The notes below the pieces were generated by a model that was not told where the DNA came from, did not search any database, and saw only the letters and a program-made list of their open reading frames with translations. DNA of 64,000 bases from positions 17,105,060-17,169,059 of the forward strand of contig OX442314.1 in the NCBI GenBank assembly GCA_949358305.1. The letters are read 5' to 3'. Shown here in pieces: positions 37,101 through 47,784 of this stretch. The stretch is from Strigamia acuminata. Lineage: Eukaryota; Arthropoda; Chilopoda; Geophilomorpha; Linotaeniidae. Each line of letters begins with the position of its first letter. The stretch's first letter is position 1. The position numbers were made by a program, and so were the translations under genes.

Positions 37101-39575
37101 TGGATTTTCAGCAATCATTTTAGATGTTTTATTTCTAAATTTAGTTTAAATAACAAGCTGAATTAATTTTTTCAGCAGTTTTTTGTCGGTCAAAATGAAA
37201 AAGCTACTCTGTATAGCACGGCGTTATCCTTGAAGAAACGCTTATTTTAGTCGGCGTTTCATTTCACTTTATACAAACCTAAAATTTAACAGTATTAGAA
37301 AATATACTAAATTTTAATTCTACAAACAAACTTACCGGTATTAAATTGCTATTACCCCGCTAGAATTTAATGCGAAATGCAATATCCAAATACAGAATAC
37401 GACGTGCACCGTATGGATTTAAATATAATTTTGGATATGCATAATTCGTTGAAAAAACTAAGAACAAAACAAAACTTTTATGGCAGTTTTTGGAAGAGGA
37501 GTTGCTCATGCAAATCCGGCCATTGTTTTGTGTATATACTATAACCGTAATAGCCTTTATTAGTTAGTTTCACGCAAGGAACAGTTAATAGCTTTTTTCG
37601 CTAAGAAATAATCCTTAAAAATGTTTAATAATATTTTCATTCAATTTTTTGAAAAACGACCTTTTTAGCGCAAAAAGTACCGATAAAAAGCCACTGCACG
37701 AAAACACCTAATTATCTTCAAAAACTCATCGACTGTGTATTAACTGATATCAAGTTTAATAAAAATTCAAGTGTACAATTTCGGTATAATTTACGAGCAT
37801 AATTGTACCACGTTTTCCAATTTTAAATATTTTATTTTCTCTCAATCTAAAGACTAAGCCTCAATTTTGCCCAGACCACAGCGAGCTGGAGGTCGATTTT
37901 TCATATTAATCTGAACCTCTAATAAAGCCGTAAATTCATCTTGGAAAAATTGTGAGCTCGTTTTTTTTTATTTATTTTAAAATGTTACATTAACTTAAAG
38001 GTGTGAACAAACAGATTTAATCGGATTGAATGCTTCAATCCAATTGCATTATCACACCCGTATAACTTTCGGACATAAATACGACTAGTCAGCTATTAAA
38101 TGCATCCATTGATTAATTTTTAAATAGGCCCACGAATTTAAATAAATCTATTTTTGGATATATATATATATATATATTTACTTATAATAAAATGATATTT
38201 ATGCTCATCCTATTTTTTTTAAAAATCAAACGCATTCTAGGTACCGTAAACGATTATCTTTTGCAGTCGTAATTAAATTATTTTCTTTAGAAAATCTCCC
38301 AAATAAAGTTTTTAAAAAAATGTGCAGAAATGGTCAAATTAAGCCGATTTTCTGCCACATTTCGGCATAAATTCATTGCATAAATATTTCTCAGAAAGCT
38401 CTTCCATTCATTTAATCTAATTCTTCGGTGACTGCCCCTTAATTTTCAAGATAAATATACAAAAAAGCTTATAAAATCCCGCTAATCGAATTGCGAAAAT
38501 GGAAGAAAAATCATTTTGCAAAAAACTCCACCCTCGCAAACACAATAAAGCCGCCATTCGGGGGCTCGATTCACACTTTCAGCCATTTTCGATGCATAAA
38601 ACGGAACTATTAAAAATGAAAAGAAAACACGACTCAAATCAGATTCAACTCAATCAAATTCAAGTACATACCGTAGCTGCTAATGAAAAACTAACGAAAT
38701 GAGCAGCCGGCTGTTCATGAAGAGAAAACTGGTATGTGTTTAAAAACCAAAAAAAAAAAAAAAGAAAAAAAAAAAAAAAGAAAAAAAAATTCTCAAGCCG
38801 AAAAAAACGGTGTCGAGTTGCGATCACATATCGATAATGACCGTAAGGAGGCAAAGAAGAAGACAAGTAGAATTATGGAAGACGACGGGAAATGGGGACG
38901 AAGGTGAATGCAAATAACGAGTAATTATCCCGGTAATGGATGGTTGTACTTAACCGGAGCCAGCAACGGATGCCGGAACGCAGAAACGTGGGAAAACAAC
39001 GGCCAACAGTGGCCAAAAGGGAATGATGATATACAGATGACCCCAACCATTTTCCTTTCCAATTTTTTCCCTCCCCTTTTCCTTAGTTAAGTTCACTTTC
39101 TTCATCGCTTTCTCTCCCCTTTTTTCCTGTAACCTGTTTGTCCAGAAATCGTCTAACCCTTTGGTGCCAGTTGACAAAGCAAGCTGATGGTGGTGAATAC
39201 AGCCGCAACCCTTCCCTTCCATCTCTGCAACCCTTTCATCCCGAGGTTCGAGGAAAGGGTTGAGCTCGATGTGTTAAAATCAGCAGAATAAATAAGCAGA
39301 ATGTGAGGAGAACGCCGGCGTCGTGGGAACGGTTCCTGCTCCGACTCGGCCTATGCAGCCTTAACCCTTTCAATACAAAAGGGGATCGAGCTAAAAGAGG
39401 GTCCACCTGGAATGCCAAAAAAACTGGTCAGAGTGGACGCGGGCCAATGGATCCCCCTCGTCGCGCATCAGCAATTCGGCTCAGTTTAGTGGACACTATG
39501 CAAATCAACGCCGCACCCTGTTGGCAACACCTGCCCTTTCCTCCATCCCCCACTTACGGCCCAAGAGACGTTTTT

Positions 39576-39602
39576 CTTTGTTTGTTTGTTTGTTTGTTTG
39601 TT
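39576..39602. repeat. (TTTG)n microsatellite
   Basis: Six to seven perfect tetranucleotide units inside a GC-rich patch. Confidence 0.9.
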
Positions 39603-42600
39603 GTGCTTTAAAACGCGCGTCTCTCTCTCGAGATATCTGCGTTATTCCATCCATCAAGGCGACACATTTTTCGTCATCAAAAGTAATCAACTTTGATGTA
39701 TTTCTAACTAGGTCCAAGTTCGATTCCCCTCGACAGTGGAGGAGGAGCTGCGTCCCTCACGGGGGCCAATATGGGCGCCCGTGCCACGAGCCCTCGTCAC
39801 GACGCCACTTCCCTATTGGAGGGCTGCGCGTTCGCCCGTCCAATTGGGGGACGTCATATTAATGAGCCACGAGGGGGACGCGGGCGTAAACCAACGCCCA
39901 ATCAGCGAGAAAAAATCCCCCGTCGAATAAGACGCGCAGAGGACATCTAGAATGTCCCCCACACCGAATATACGATATCGAAAATTGGTGGGGCGAAGGG
40001 GGGAGGGAGTAAAGGAAACAAAAAAAAATCCAATCTTACTTTCTACGGCTTTTAATAAATAACATTTTATTCTCGCCATCAATGAACCCTTTATTCACAG
40101 TTGGTGTCAACGACCAAAATGGACGGTCACGCACCCCGACTCCATCTTTGAATCTGTGCTCGCAGCATCCCGATCATCCATTTCCGACTCGTGTTATAAA
40201 AAATTATACGTGAGAAAAAAATTGTTTTTTTTTTAATATTTCCGCTTTCTTCCCCTTCAGGTGCAAATTATCGTCATACCGGAGGATCTTAACACCTTTT
40301 TTTCTAATTTAAAAAGGAAATAAATTTTAATATTAAATTAAGCCTCTTAACAACTATACTTCGACCATTAACTTAAACACTTTGGAAGTCTTAAAAAAAT
40401 CTAAAACTGATTGCACATTTTTTTTTTCTAAAAATATTTATATCGGAGTTATTTACTGGTGAATCTTTGCATCGTACAAATACCCGTAAAAATCGTTATG
40501 GAATTGTGAAGAAACGAAATGTTAGCAACGTTAATTTCGAGTTAAATATGAGCTGTATTAATGTTTTAATATGCAAAAAAGTTTCGCGGTGGTTTATAAT
40601 TAATACACAGAAGAGTTAGTGGTACCTATAAAAATAATGATAATAATAAAAAAAGACGAATGGCTTAAATGAACTTTATTCGAAGCAAATATACTGAGAT
40701 AAAACTTGTACAATATGTGATTACTTGATTCGACTGACTACTCAAAAATTACCTCAACCAGGTGTCTACAAAAGGATGACTACGCGTAACAAGAAACACG
40801 GGTGAGGTGCTGTCATGCGAATCACCTGAACGTACGCGTCTCCTCCTTAAAACGCCCGCGTCCCGACGTCTCAAAATTTTAAAAAAACGAAAACAAAAAT
40901 TGCAAAGAAAAGGGCCAACCCGCCAAAAAAAAATTACGTTAAAAAGAATCAAAACAAACAGGGAAAAAATGATCAAAATGACACTTTTTTTTACAAGGTG
41001 CAAAAAAAATATATATCATATACAATATGTAAAAAAAAAAAAAATTATTATAAAATTAATAATAATAATAATCATAATAATAATTATAATAATATCATGG
41101 TCCAATAAAATATAAAAAATGGTTTTATTTTTAAGTCAATGTGGCCTCTAAGTACAATTTAAAGAGCTCGTGGCTCATTCTGTTGGTCTTAGACCTCGCT
41201 GCAATGATACACTTAACAACAATTTCACATAAACAAACCTATTTTTTTTTCATTAAAATAAAAGAAGGAGACGCGTGTAAACCCAATCAAATTGACAAGG
41301 AATATTGAGCACGTGTATTTATTGCAGCTGCGAAAAACACTCGCGTGACGCGCATGACAGCAACACCCAAGCAACAAAAAAATTCGCCAAAGGGAGCAAA
41401 TAAAAAATCAACACAAATCATTACGTATTCCTCATCAGAAAACAATATTTTTTTTTTAAATAAACAAAAGTTCACAGCACGTTAAGGTGGAGCTGCGTCG
41501 TATATGAAAAAGTCATTGTCATTACTATGTATACTATATACAGGTGTGTCCAATGCGCGCCACGGGTCGTGGCTCAACGTGCGAAGAGGCAAAAAATATT
41601 TGCAGGTGAAAACAAAAATTACAATTCAAACAAAAAAATTAAAGTTTACAAGGAAAGAAAAAAAGTTGCTACTTTTAATTTTTTTTTTCTTTGAAAATTT
41701 TATTTAAAGGTATAAAAAAGAAGGGAAAGAAATATGGAAAAAACGCCGCTCTCCTTAAAACGAACCCAAGACGCAGATTTTTATTTTTATTTTTTTTTTC
41801 GAAAAAAAAAGTTGAAAGACGCGCGTCTCTTAATGAATCACTGACATCGAATGCCACGGTAATCAACTCTTTCATATTTTAGACAGCGTCTCACACTGTT
41901 TCTATCAAAAAATTAAAAATAAAATAACGGGAAAAGATAAACAAAAATAGAAAAAAAAAGAAGAAAAAAAAAAGAAACAACCTTCAACATTACAACCCGC
42001 AACCAAAAAAAACAGCAACCAACGCCAACACCTGACGATAAACGCGTCTTAAAAATTGGGATAATTTATTTCTTCACAAGAATTGTTTAAACTTATTTTT
42101 ACTTTTTCAGATTTTCAAATCAAATTATGAAAAAAAAAACAAAAAAAAAAATTAAATTCCAAATAAAAGACCCTCTCGGTCATTAAATTTACAACCAATA
42201 ATATAATAATTATTATAATAATAATAATAAAAATTAATTATCTCTTTAACTAGTCATCGCATGACCATAATATAACATGCCCCTCTGAGGGTCTGAAAAC
42301 AGCGTTTTATACCAAGACTAACAACAAACAGTTTAACTGACAGCAAAAAAGACAAAAAAAAAATTAAAAAACAAGAATTAAAAAGAAAATAAAAATAAAA
42401 AATACATTCGAGGCCAATGCGCATATCACAGAACGAGATCCACGGAACGCAATGAGACGCCACACAGTGTGATATCCGCATGTGGGCGGCCAAGGAAAGA
42501 GAGAAAAATATATAACAGGATTCATTATTTCTTCTAAAATAATAAGGGATAAATCGAGTGCTCGAACATGTACACAACTAATACTCACCCACTCACACAT

Positions 42601-43029
42601 CAAACATACAACAGACATGCGAGTGTGTGTGAAAGGAGCCTGACATATACACGTACAAAGTGTATAAAACGACCCGTTTCCACTCATGACTTTGGCTTCG
42701 AAGGGCGACAAATAATTAAAATCGAAATTAAAAATAAAAAATCATTATCAACTAGAAAGAAAAAAGAAATATGGCGTCCGAATAAAACTGGGACGAGTTG
42801 AGCAAAAGGTTTTTTTTTTTTTAATTTTTTTTTTTAGTATTTTTTTAGTTTATGCTTTTTTCTTTATATGTAATGAACGTGACGCGGACGCAGCCCATAG
42901 AGTCCTACAATTTTTTTTCTTTCTTTTTCCCAAATATTTTTTTTTATATATACTTTTTTTTTTTAGAAAATGTTTTTCTAGTTGAGCACACGACTCAGCT
43001 TATTGCACGTAAAAAAAAAAAAAAAGATT

Positions 43030-43060
<31 letters not shown>
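43030..43060. repeat. Poly(T) tract of about 30 bases
   Basis: A homopolymer downstream of the array A stop on the minus strand, where it reads as poly(A). It could misprime oligo-dT cDNA and confuse 3'-end mapping of this gene. Confidence 0.9.
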
Positions 43061-43063
<3 letters not shown>

Positions 43064-43412
43064 AAAAAACCATTATAAAAAAAAACAACAACAAAATAAA
43101 AAGCAAATAATGAAGGAAAAAAAAACAAAAAAAGAAGAAAATTAATTAGAGAACCACGATGAGGACGCGGGCGGTTTCGATTTGTGCGTCCATCCATTCA
43201 TCCGTCCGTCCAACGTCCGTTGCGCGTCTCGCTCGCTGACTCCGCCCCGGAGGCACACCTCATGGCCGCCGATCGAGTTCGAGGTTAACTTTAACTTTAA
43301 CTTGGTTTAAAAACTGATTTTTGTTATTATTATTCTTATTAGGTATTATTTGTGATTGAATTTGTGTTGTTTGTTAAATTAGAGTTGATTAAACTGAAAT
43401 TCACACCGGCTG

Positions 43413-44540
43413 CTATTGGGTTTTCTCCTTGAGGCCGAGCGAGTGGTCCGACGCGCTCATCGTGGGCATGGTTGCATAGTTTCTAATTTGGTGCAAAGAA
43501 ATGAGCTGATTTGGAAAAGAACTACCCGCGGGTTTCACGTCCATCGAAGACACCTGGCCGGGCGCCTTGGGGAAAGTAACAGGTTCGTAGGGGAAGTAGG
43601 ACCGAGACGAACCGGGCATGGACAACTGTGACGTCGAAGTGATAGGCAACATAGCCTGGATCGGGGTAAAGGCGGACGACGAGGTCTTACCGGCAGACGA
43701 GCCGATCGGACCGTCGTAAGGAACCTGCGATCCGGGCAAATGGCGCAGATCAGCGTGATCGGAAGCGGCACCGCCCATGGGCTGCCGGTGGTCGAGCGAC
43801 TCGCGCACTGACGACAGGTGGAGACGCGAGTGCTCTCCCAGCGTGGACTGCAGACACGAGTCGTTGATGGAGGAGTCGTGTTGCGAGTGCTGAGCGGCGG
43901 CTCGCAGATGCGACACGGCATCGGCCACAACGTCCTGTGCCGTGGGTCCGGGCCCACTTTTCTGCCATGCATACGTGTCGTTGGGCGTCCGTACCGATGC
44001 TGCCATCATGACGGCTGATCCGACGCCGGCCGCACCTCGTTTCTCAGCTCTCTCGGCATGTTTTTGCAAGTGCTTGTTCAGATAAGTCTCTTGCGTGTAG
44101 GACTTGCCGCAAAACTGGCAGATGTGAGTCTTGAGGTGCTTCGACTCCTTGTGCTTGGGAATATGTTCGAGTAGACTGGCCTCGTCGGCGAAACACTTGT
44201 AGCAACTGTTGCACTTGTATGGTTTGTCAGTCTGATGGCATCGAGAATGCGATTGCAAGTTGCTCAGTTGCGAGAACGCCTTGTTGCAGCCTGGATGTCG
44301 GCACTTGTACGGCTTGTCGCCCGTGTGCGTGCGGATGTGCTGCTGCAGGTGGGACAGTTGAGTGAACTTCCGCTGGCAGATCTCGCAGCGGTAAGGTTTG
44401 ATGCCCAAGTGTATCCGCGTGTGCTGAGACAGGTACGAGGAGTTGGCGAAGGCCTTGGAGCATTGCGAGCACTTGTAGGGTTTTGCTTCGCGCATGTGTA
44501 TCTGAGTGTGTAGCTGCAAGTCTGCCTTGGACCCAAAGAT
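43413..44540 (-). CDS. rn: Array A: Rotund/Squeeze zinc fingers 1b-6 and C-terminus
   Basis: One 1,128-base exon from a CTTTGCAG acceptor to a stop at 43413, adding 375 residues. It supplies the end of finger 1 (FGSKADLQLHTQIH) and five full fingers: YKCSQCSKAFANSSYLSQH, YRCEICQRKFTQLSHLQQH, YKCRHPGCNKAFSQLSNLQSH, YKCNSCYKCFADEASLLEH and HICQFCGKSYTQETYLNKH. These are nearly invariant in Drosophila Rotund and Squeeze. The C-terminus with SYFPYEPVTFPK, NQLISLHQIRNYA and the final KEKTQ matches Rotund/Squeeze and secures the identity. The protein is a nuclear DNA-binding factor. The middle is histidine-, serine- and glycine-rich without known domains. The exon is GC-rich next to AT-rich flanks. 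Confidence 0.93.
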   Translation of the reverse strand: MFGSKADLQLHTQIHMREAKPYKCSQCSKAFANSSYLSQHTRIHLGIKPYRCEICQRKFTQLSHLQQHIRTHTGDKPYKCRHPGCNKAFSQLSNLQSHSRCHQTDKPYKCNSCYKCFADEASLLEHIPKHKESKHLKTHICQFCGKSYTQETYLNKHLQKHAERAEKRGAAGVGSAVMMAASVRTPNDTYAWQKSGPGPTAQDVVADAVSHLRAAAQHSQHDSSINDSCLQSTLGEHSRLHLSSVRESLDHRQPMGGAASDHADLRHLPGSQVPYDGPIGSSAGKTSSSAFTPIQAMLPITSTSQLSMPGSSRSYFPYEPVTFPKAPGQVSSMDVKPAGSSFPNQLISLHQIRNYATMPTMSASDHSLGLKEKTQ

Positions 44541-46097
44541 CTGCAAAGAGCACAGAAGAGACGGATGGATGAGTGAGGTCAAATCTCGCAGAGTGAGCAT
44601 AGCAGAGGCACGAGGCCCCGAGTATTGCCACTCCCACCACAGAAAAAAGCCACGACAGTAATAGAACATGAGCTAACAACGACGTCAACCAAACGACCAA
44701 ACGGTCGTTTCATTAACCTCGAGGATTTTATACAAATACTTTCAAATCATTATATACAATTCTCCAAATATATATAAACATTCTCATCTAATTTTTAATT
44801 TTTTAACGCAATCATTAAATAATTGCGATCCTTCTCTACTGGCTCAACAATTTTATATCCAACCCGTGATTGACCGTGATCGACTGATGTGATTGATTTT
44901 TTTTTACATTTTTTTATGCAGACACGCGGAGGATAGAGATGAAAACCAAGGCATGCAGCTGGACACGAATCAGATGACACGAGAAAAAAAGGATAGAAAA
45001 AAAGGGTGAGGAGGAGCAACAGGGAGACAAGTGCCATAATGACATAACACCCACGACAAGGTGAAGAGGGGTGGGGTCGTGATGGTTTGAGGTGATGGGG
45101 GGGGGCATCCCCTTCCCCAGGGAGGATCGACAACTGGCATTGAGCGCGCGCTTTCATTCCCCAACACCTCCCCTCCGACACTTTAATGAGGGAGGTTTTC
45201 AACGCGAGGGGACAGCACAATGGTGATACTAGAATGTGGGGGGAGGGGGTCTTAGAAAAACCCTGGACTCGACTGCACAAGGCCAATCGTCACTCCCCCG
45301 ACACACCCACGCTTCTTAACCCACCCCGAGAAGAATTTTTTTTTTAAATTCATTCAAAAAAAAAATATGTGAAAAAAAAAATGTGCAATGTGTAAATAGA
45401 GAATAAAAAGAGTGTTTAAGAAGAGATATCCTCACATCGAAGACACCTGATAGGGGCAGTATAAAAAGGGGACACGAAAAAAATACGCAGGGGCACCGAG
45501 TCGTCACTCACACACTAAACGACAGCACACACGAGCCAATTAACACATTCCCCCCTCACCCCAAAACACTTGAGGTAACTGCAGGATTCCACCTGACACA
45601 CGCGAAATGCGCATCAGACATTCAAAACTTGAGATGTTTTTTCTCAACTTTTCTTAGACATTTTTTTTCTCAAATTTTACTGATAATTCCTAATTTTTAT
45701 TTCTAATTTTTTTTTTTTACTTTAAAAAAAAATAAACAAATCAACGAGTGAGGTCACCACGGTTGACTTTAGCCTTTGTAATCACATATTAACTTAATCT
45801 ACTGACCTTTGAGACACTTTTTTAAAAAAAAAATTAAAAAAGAAAAATATTTCATTTAAAATAAAAAAAATAAATAAATAAATAAATAAAACTTTTTTGA
45901 AGTGGCTCGTCTCTCATCGGTCATTGGGAGCTGTCAAGTCGAGACCACACGAGAAAATTTGTAAGGTGTTTGGAAAGGGTTAATTCATAAGATAAACGAA
46001 CGGGATTTATTCGGGATGTGAGGTTAAAAGGGTTAAGTGTTATATTTTGACAAATTACGACTTTTCTAATTCCTATTTTAGGAACAGTATCTCCTAC
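44541..46097 (-). other. Intron between shared exon and array A
   Basis: A 1.56 kb intron. It contains poly(A)/poly(T) runs, an AAAT microsatellite near 45,868-45,890 and a G-rich patch near 45,090-45,110. Two AAAGGGTT words lie at about 45,975 and 46,027. No further exon was found. Confidence 0.6.
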
Positions 46098-46372
46098 CTG
46101 TGGACACATCTTGCATTGGTATTTTCGGCCCGAACCGTTAGCGTGGGCGTGGGCGGCGGCTGCGGCAGCGGCGGCGTTCAGTGCCGGTTTGGCCACGGCA
46201 TTTATGGGCTGTGGTACGACGAGCATGGACGAGCTCGTCGTAGCCGTGGACACCGGCGGGCTGTTGCTGCTGCTTCGGTTGCCGTGATTCCCGTAGATAG
46301 AGCCGTGCATACCTGGAGGTGGCGGCAGCGGTGCTTCCATGCTCCCCGGCCGAGGCTGATCGTCCAACGTAC
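46098..46372 (-). CDS. rn: Rotund-locus shared exon ending in half a zinc finger
   Basis: TTTTTGCAG acceptor and GTAGGA donor, phase 1 to 0, 275 bases. After a proline/serine/threonine-rich stretch and an AAAAAAAA tract it ends KYQCKMCPQ, the two zinc-binding cysteines of finger 1. The histidine half must come from the next exon. Either IFGSKADLQLHTQIH (44540) or IFLHKSAMQHHAREVH (26747) completes a canonical C2H2 finger, with Cx2Cx12H spacing in both cases. Confidence 0.88.
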
Positions 46373-47298
46373 CTGCAAAAATATCACATCCACATCAACA
46401 AATAGCCGCGCAGAGCGCACCGGCAAATAAACACCACCAACTGCTGCAAAAACGCAGTCGCGATACAAAAACTGCAAACACCCATGTTTTCTCCGCTCGC
46501 CCGCTCGTTCTTTTCTTTCTTTCTAATCACCGCGTCCAGTTTTAACCCACCGGCCAATGGGACTCGGTGGTGACCACGCCTCGAATCCCCACACTCAAAC
46601 TACTCGAGGACCCTTTTCTTCTCCACCGTCACTTCATTTACATGCCACATTCAGATTATCATCGGCTCCTTTTTTTCTTGTTTGCAAAAGCCTAACAGGT
46701 TTCTAGAGTCGCCACTCGTGACTCGATCGCCACAAAACCACACCTGATTAAATAACAAGCGAAGCGACCCATCGCAACTATTTTAAGAAACGCTCTTTGT
46801 CTTAATTCTTTCTTATCGCCAAATTTATTCTCTTTATTTTCGCTCCGTCTATATCTATATCGTCTATCCAACAAGTTTGTTGATATTGTTTTCCTTTGCG
46901 TTTGCTTTTTTTCCTCCCGTCGATCGTAATTCATTTTTGCAACTGTACCCGTATCAAAAATGGATCCTCTTAAACTTTTAAGAGATGTCATCAAACAGCA
47001 AGACGGCGGTAGTCATGACAACGGGGTTTCTTTCACATCATATTCAAATGGTATAGAACGCGCAACTCGCCTCCAAAAATGATGGTTGGACACACGGCGG
47101 CGCCGCGTCCATCATCCACTTTTGTTTGCTCATTAAACCTTAAAGAATTTAATTAGATTCCAATCCGAAAAGGCGCATTTCTCACTGCTAGAACGCTTTT
47201 CTCTCCACATTTCACATGTGGGAGGTACCCAAAAATAACTCGCGTACAGAGCGCTAAAGGGTCACCGAAAACAAAAACAAAAACAAAAAATCACTTAC

Positions 47299-47337
47299 CG
47301 CCTGGATATTTGTTGCCATGACTCGATCCGTTTGTGC
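47299..47337 (-). CDS. rn: Rotund-locus small exon (39 bases)
   Basis: CTTTTGCAG acceptor, GTAAGT donor, phase 1 to 1. It reads GTNGSSHGNKYPG across its borders and is skippable without frame change. Confidence 0.7.
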
Positions 47338-47671
47338 CTGCAAAAGAATTTCAAAAACAATTTTCATTTTAAAAAATAAACACATTAAAAAAAAAAATAA
47401 AATTCATTCCTCCATAAAAAAAAAAAATTAAAAAAAAAAAATTAAAATAAAATAAAAAATTATTTTTTTTATTAATTAGAAAAAAAAAATTCAATTAAAA
47501 TAAATAAATAAATAATGCACAGAACCGAGCGAGGAAGTTCCACATATAAATAAACAAAGAGTTTAAAAAAGATTGAGCATCCATCCACAAGACCCCATCA
47601 GTAGCACCCCCCTAAATAAAGACGATGACAGTGCACAAGACGCTATAAAAAGAACACCACAACGAACTTAC

Positions 47672-47750
47672 CGCTAACATTTCGGAAAAACTCCCGTAAC
47701 TTGAAGAGCGAACATAACTTCATCTCAATCATTTTGTCATCTTTAGCCAT
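47672..47750 (-). CDS. rn: Internal alternative first exon (roe-like start)
   Basis: ATG at 47750 opens MAKDDKMIEMKLCSLFKLRE and 6-7 more residues, ending in a GTAAGT donor at phase 1. That is exactly the phase needed by the next exon (47299-47337) and also by 46098-46372. Just upstream of the ATG is a run of TCT repeats (GAA on the plus strand, 47751-47784). A CpG-rich stretch (47,800-48,120) follows and would suit a promoter. Drosophila rotund likewise has an internal promoter giving Roe a short different N-terminus. No acceptor explains it as an ordinary internal exon, but a transcript is needed to confirm it. Confidence 0.6.
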
Positions 47751-47784
47751 GGAAGAAGAAGAAGAAGAGGAAGAGGAAGAAGAA
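47751..47784. repeat. GAA/GAG purine repeat beside the roe-like start codon
   Basis: About eleven GAA or GAG triplets on the plus strand, directly upstream (minus strand TCT) of ATG 47750. A translated read would be poly-serine, but no ATG precedes it in frame. Confidence 0.85.

Larger units (their letters stand above)
27578..43412 (-). other. 16 kb between array A and the first exon of array B
   Basis: No coding exon was found on either strand. The sequence is a patchwork of AT-rich low complexity (34,300-38,900 and 40,200-43,130) and GC-rich CpG islands (32,800-33,600, 39,100-40,000). AACCCTTT and its complement recur. Microsatellites include AAAT (28,130-28,162), poly(A) (35,645-35,669), TTTG (39,576-39,602) and poly(T) (43,030-43,060). 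Enhancers or a promoter of array B are likely but not visible as such. Confidence 0.5.

Noticed and set aside
39700-39735. tRNA-like T-arm string (AAGTTCGATTCCCC)
   Set aside because: No matching acceptor, D or anticodon arms could be folded upstream.
43413-44018. Overlapping frames on both strands over array A
   Set aside because: They are shadows of the strongly supported Rotund reading frame in GC-rich sequence.
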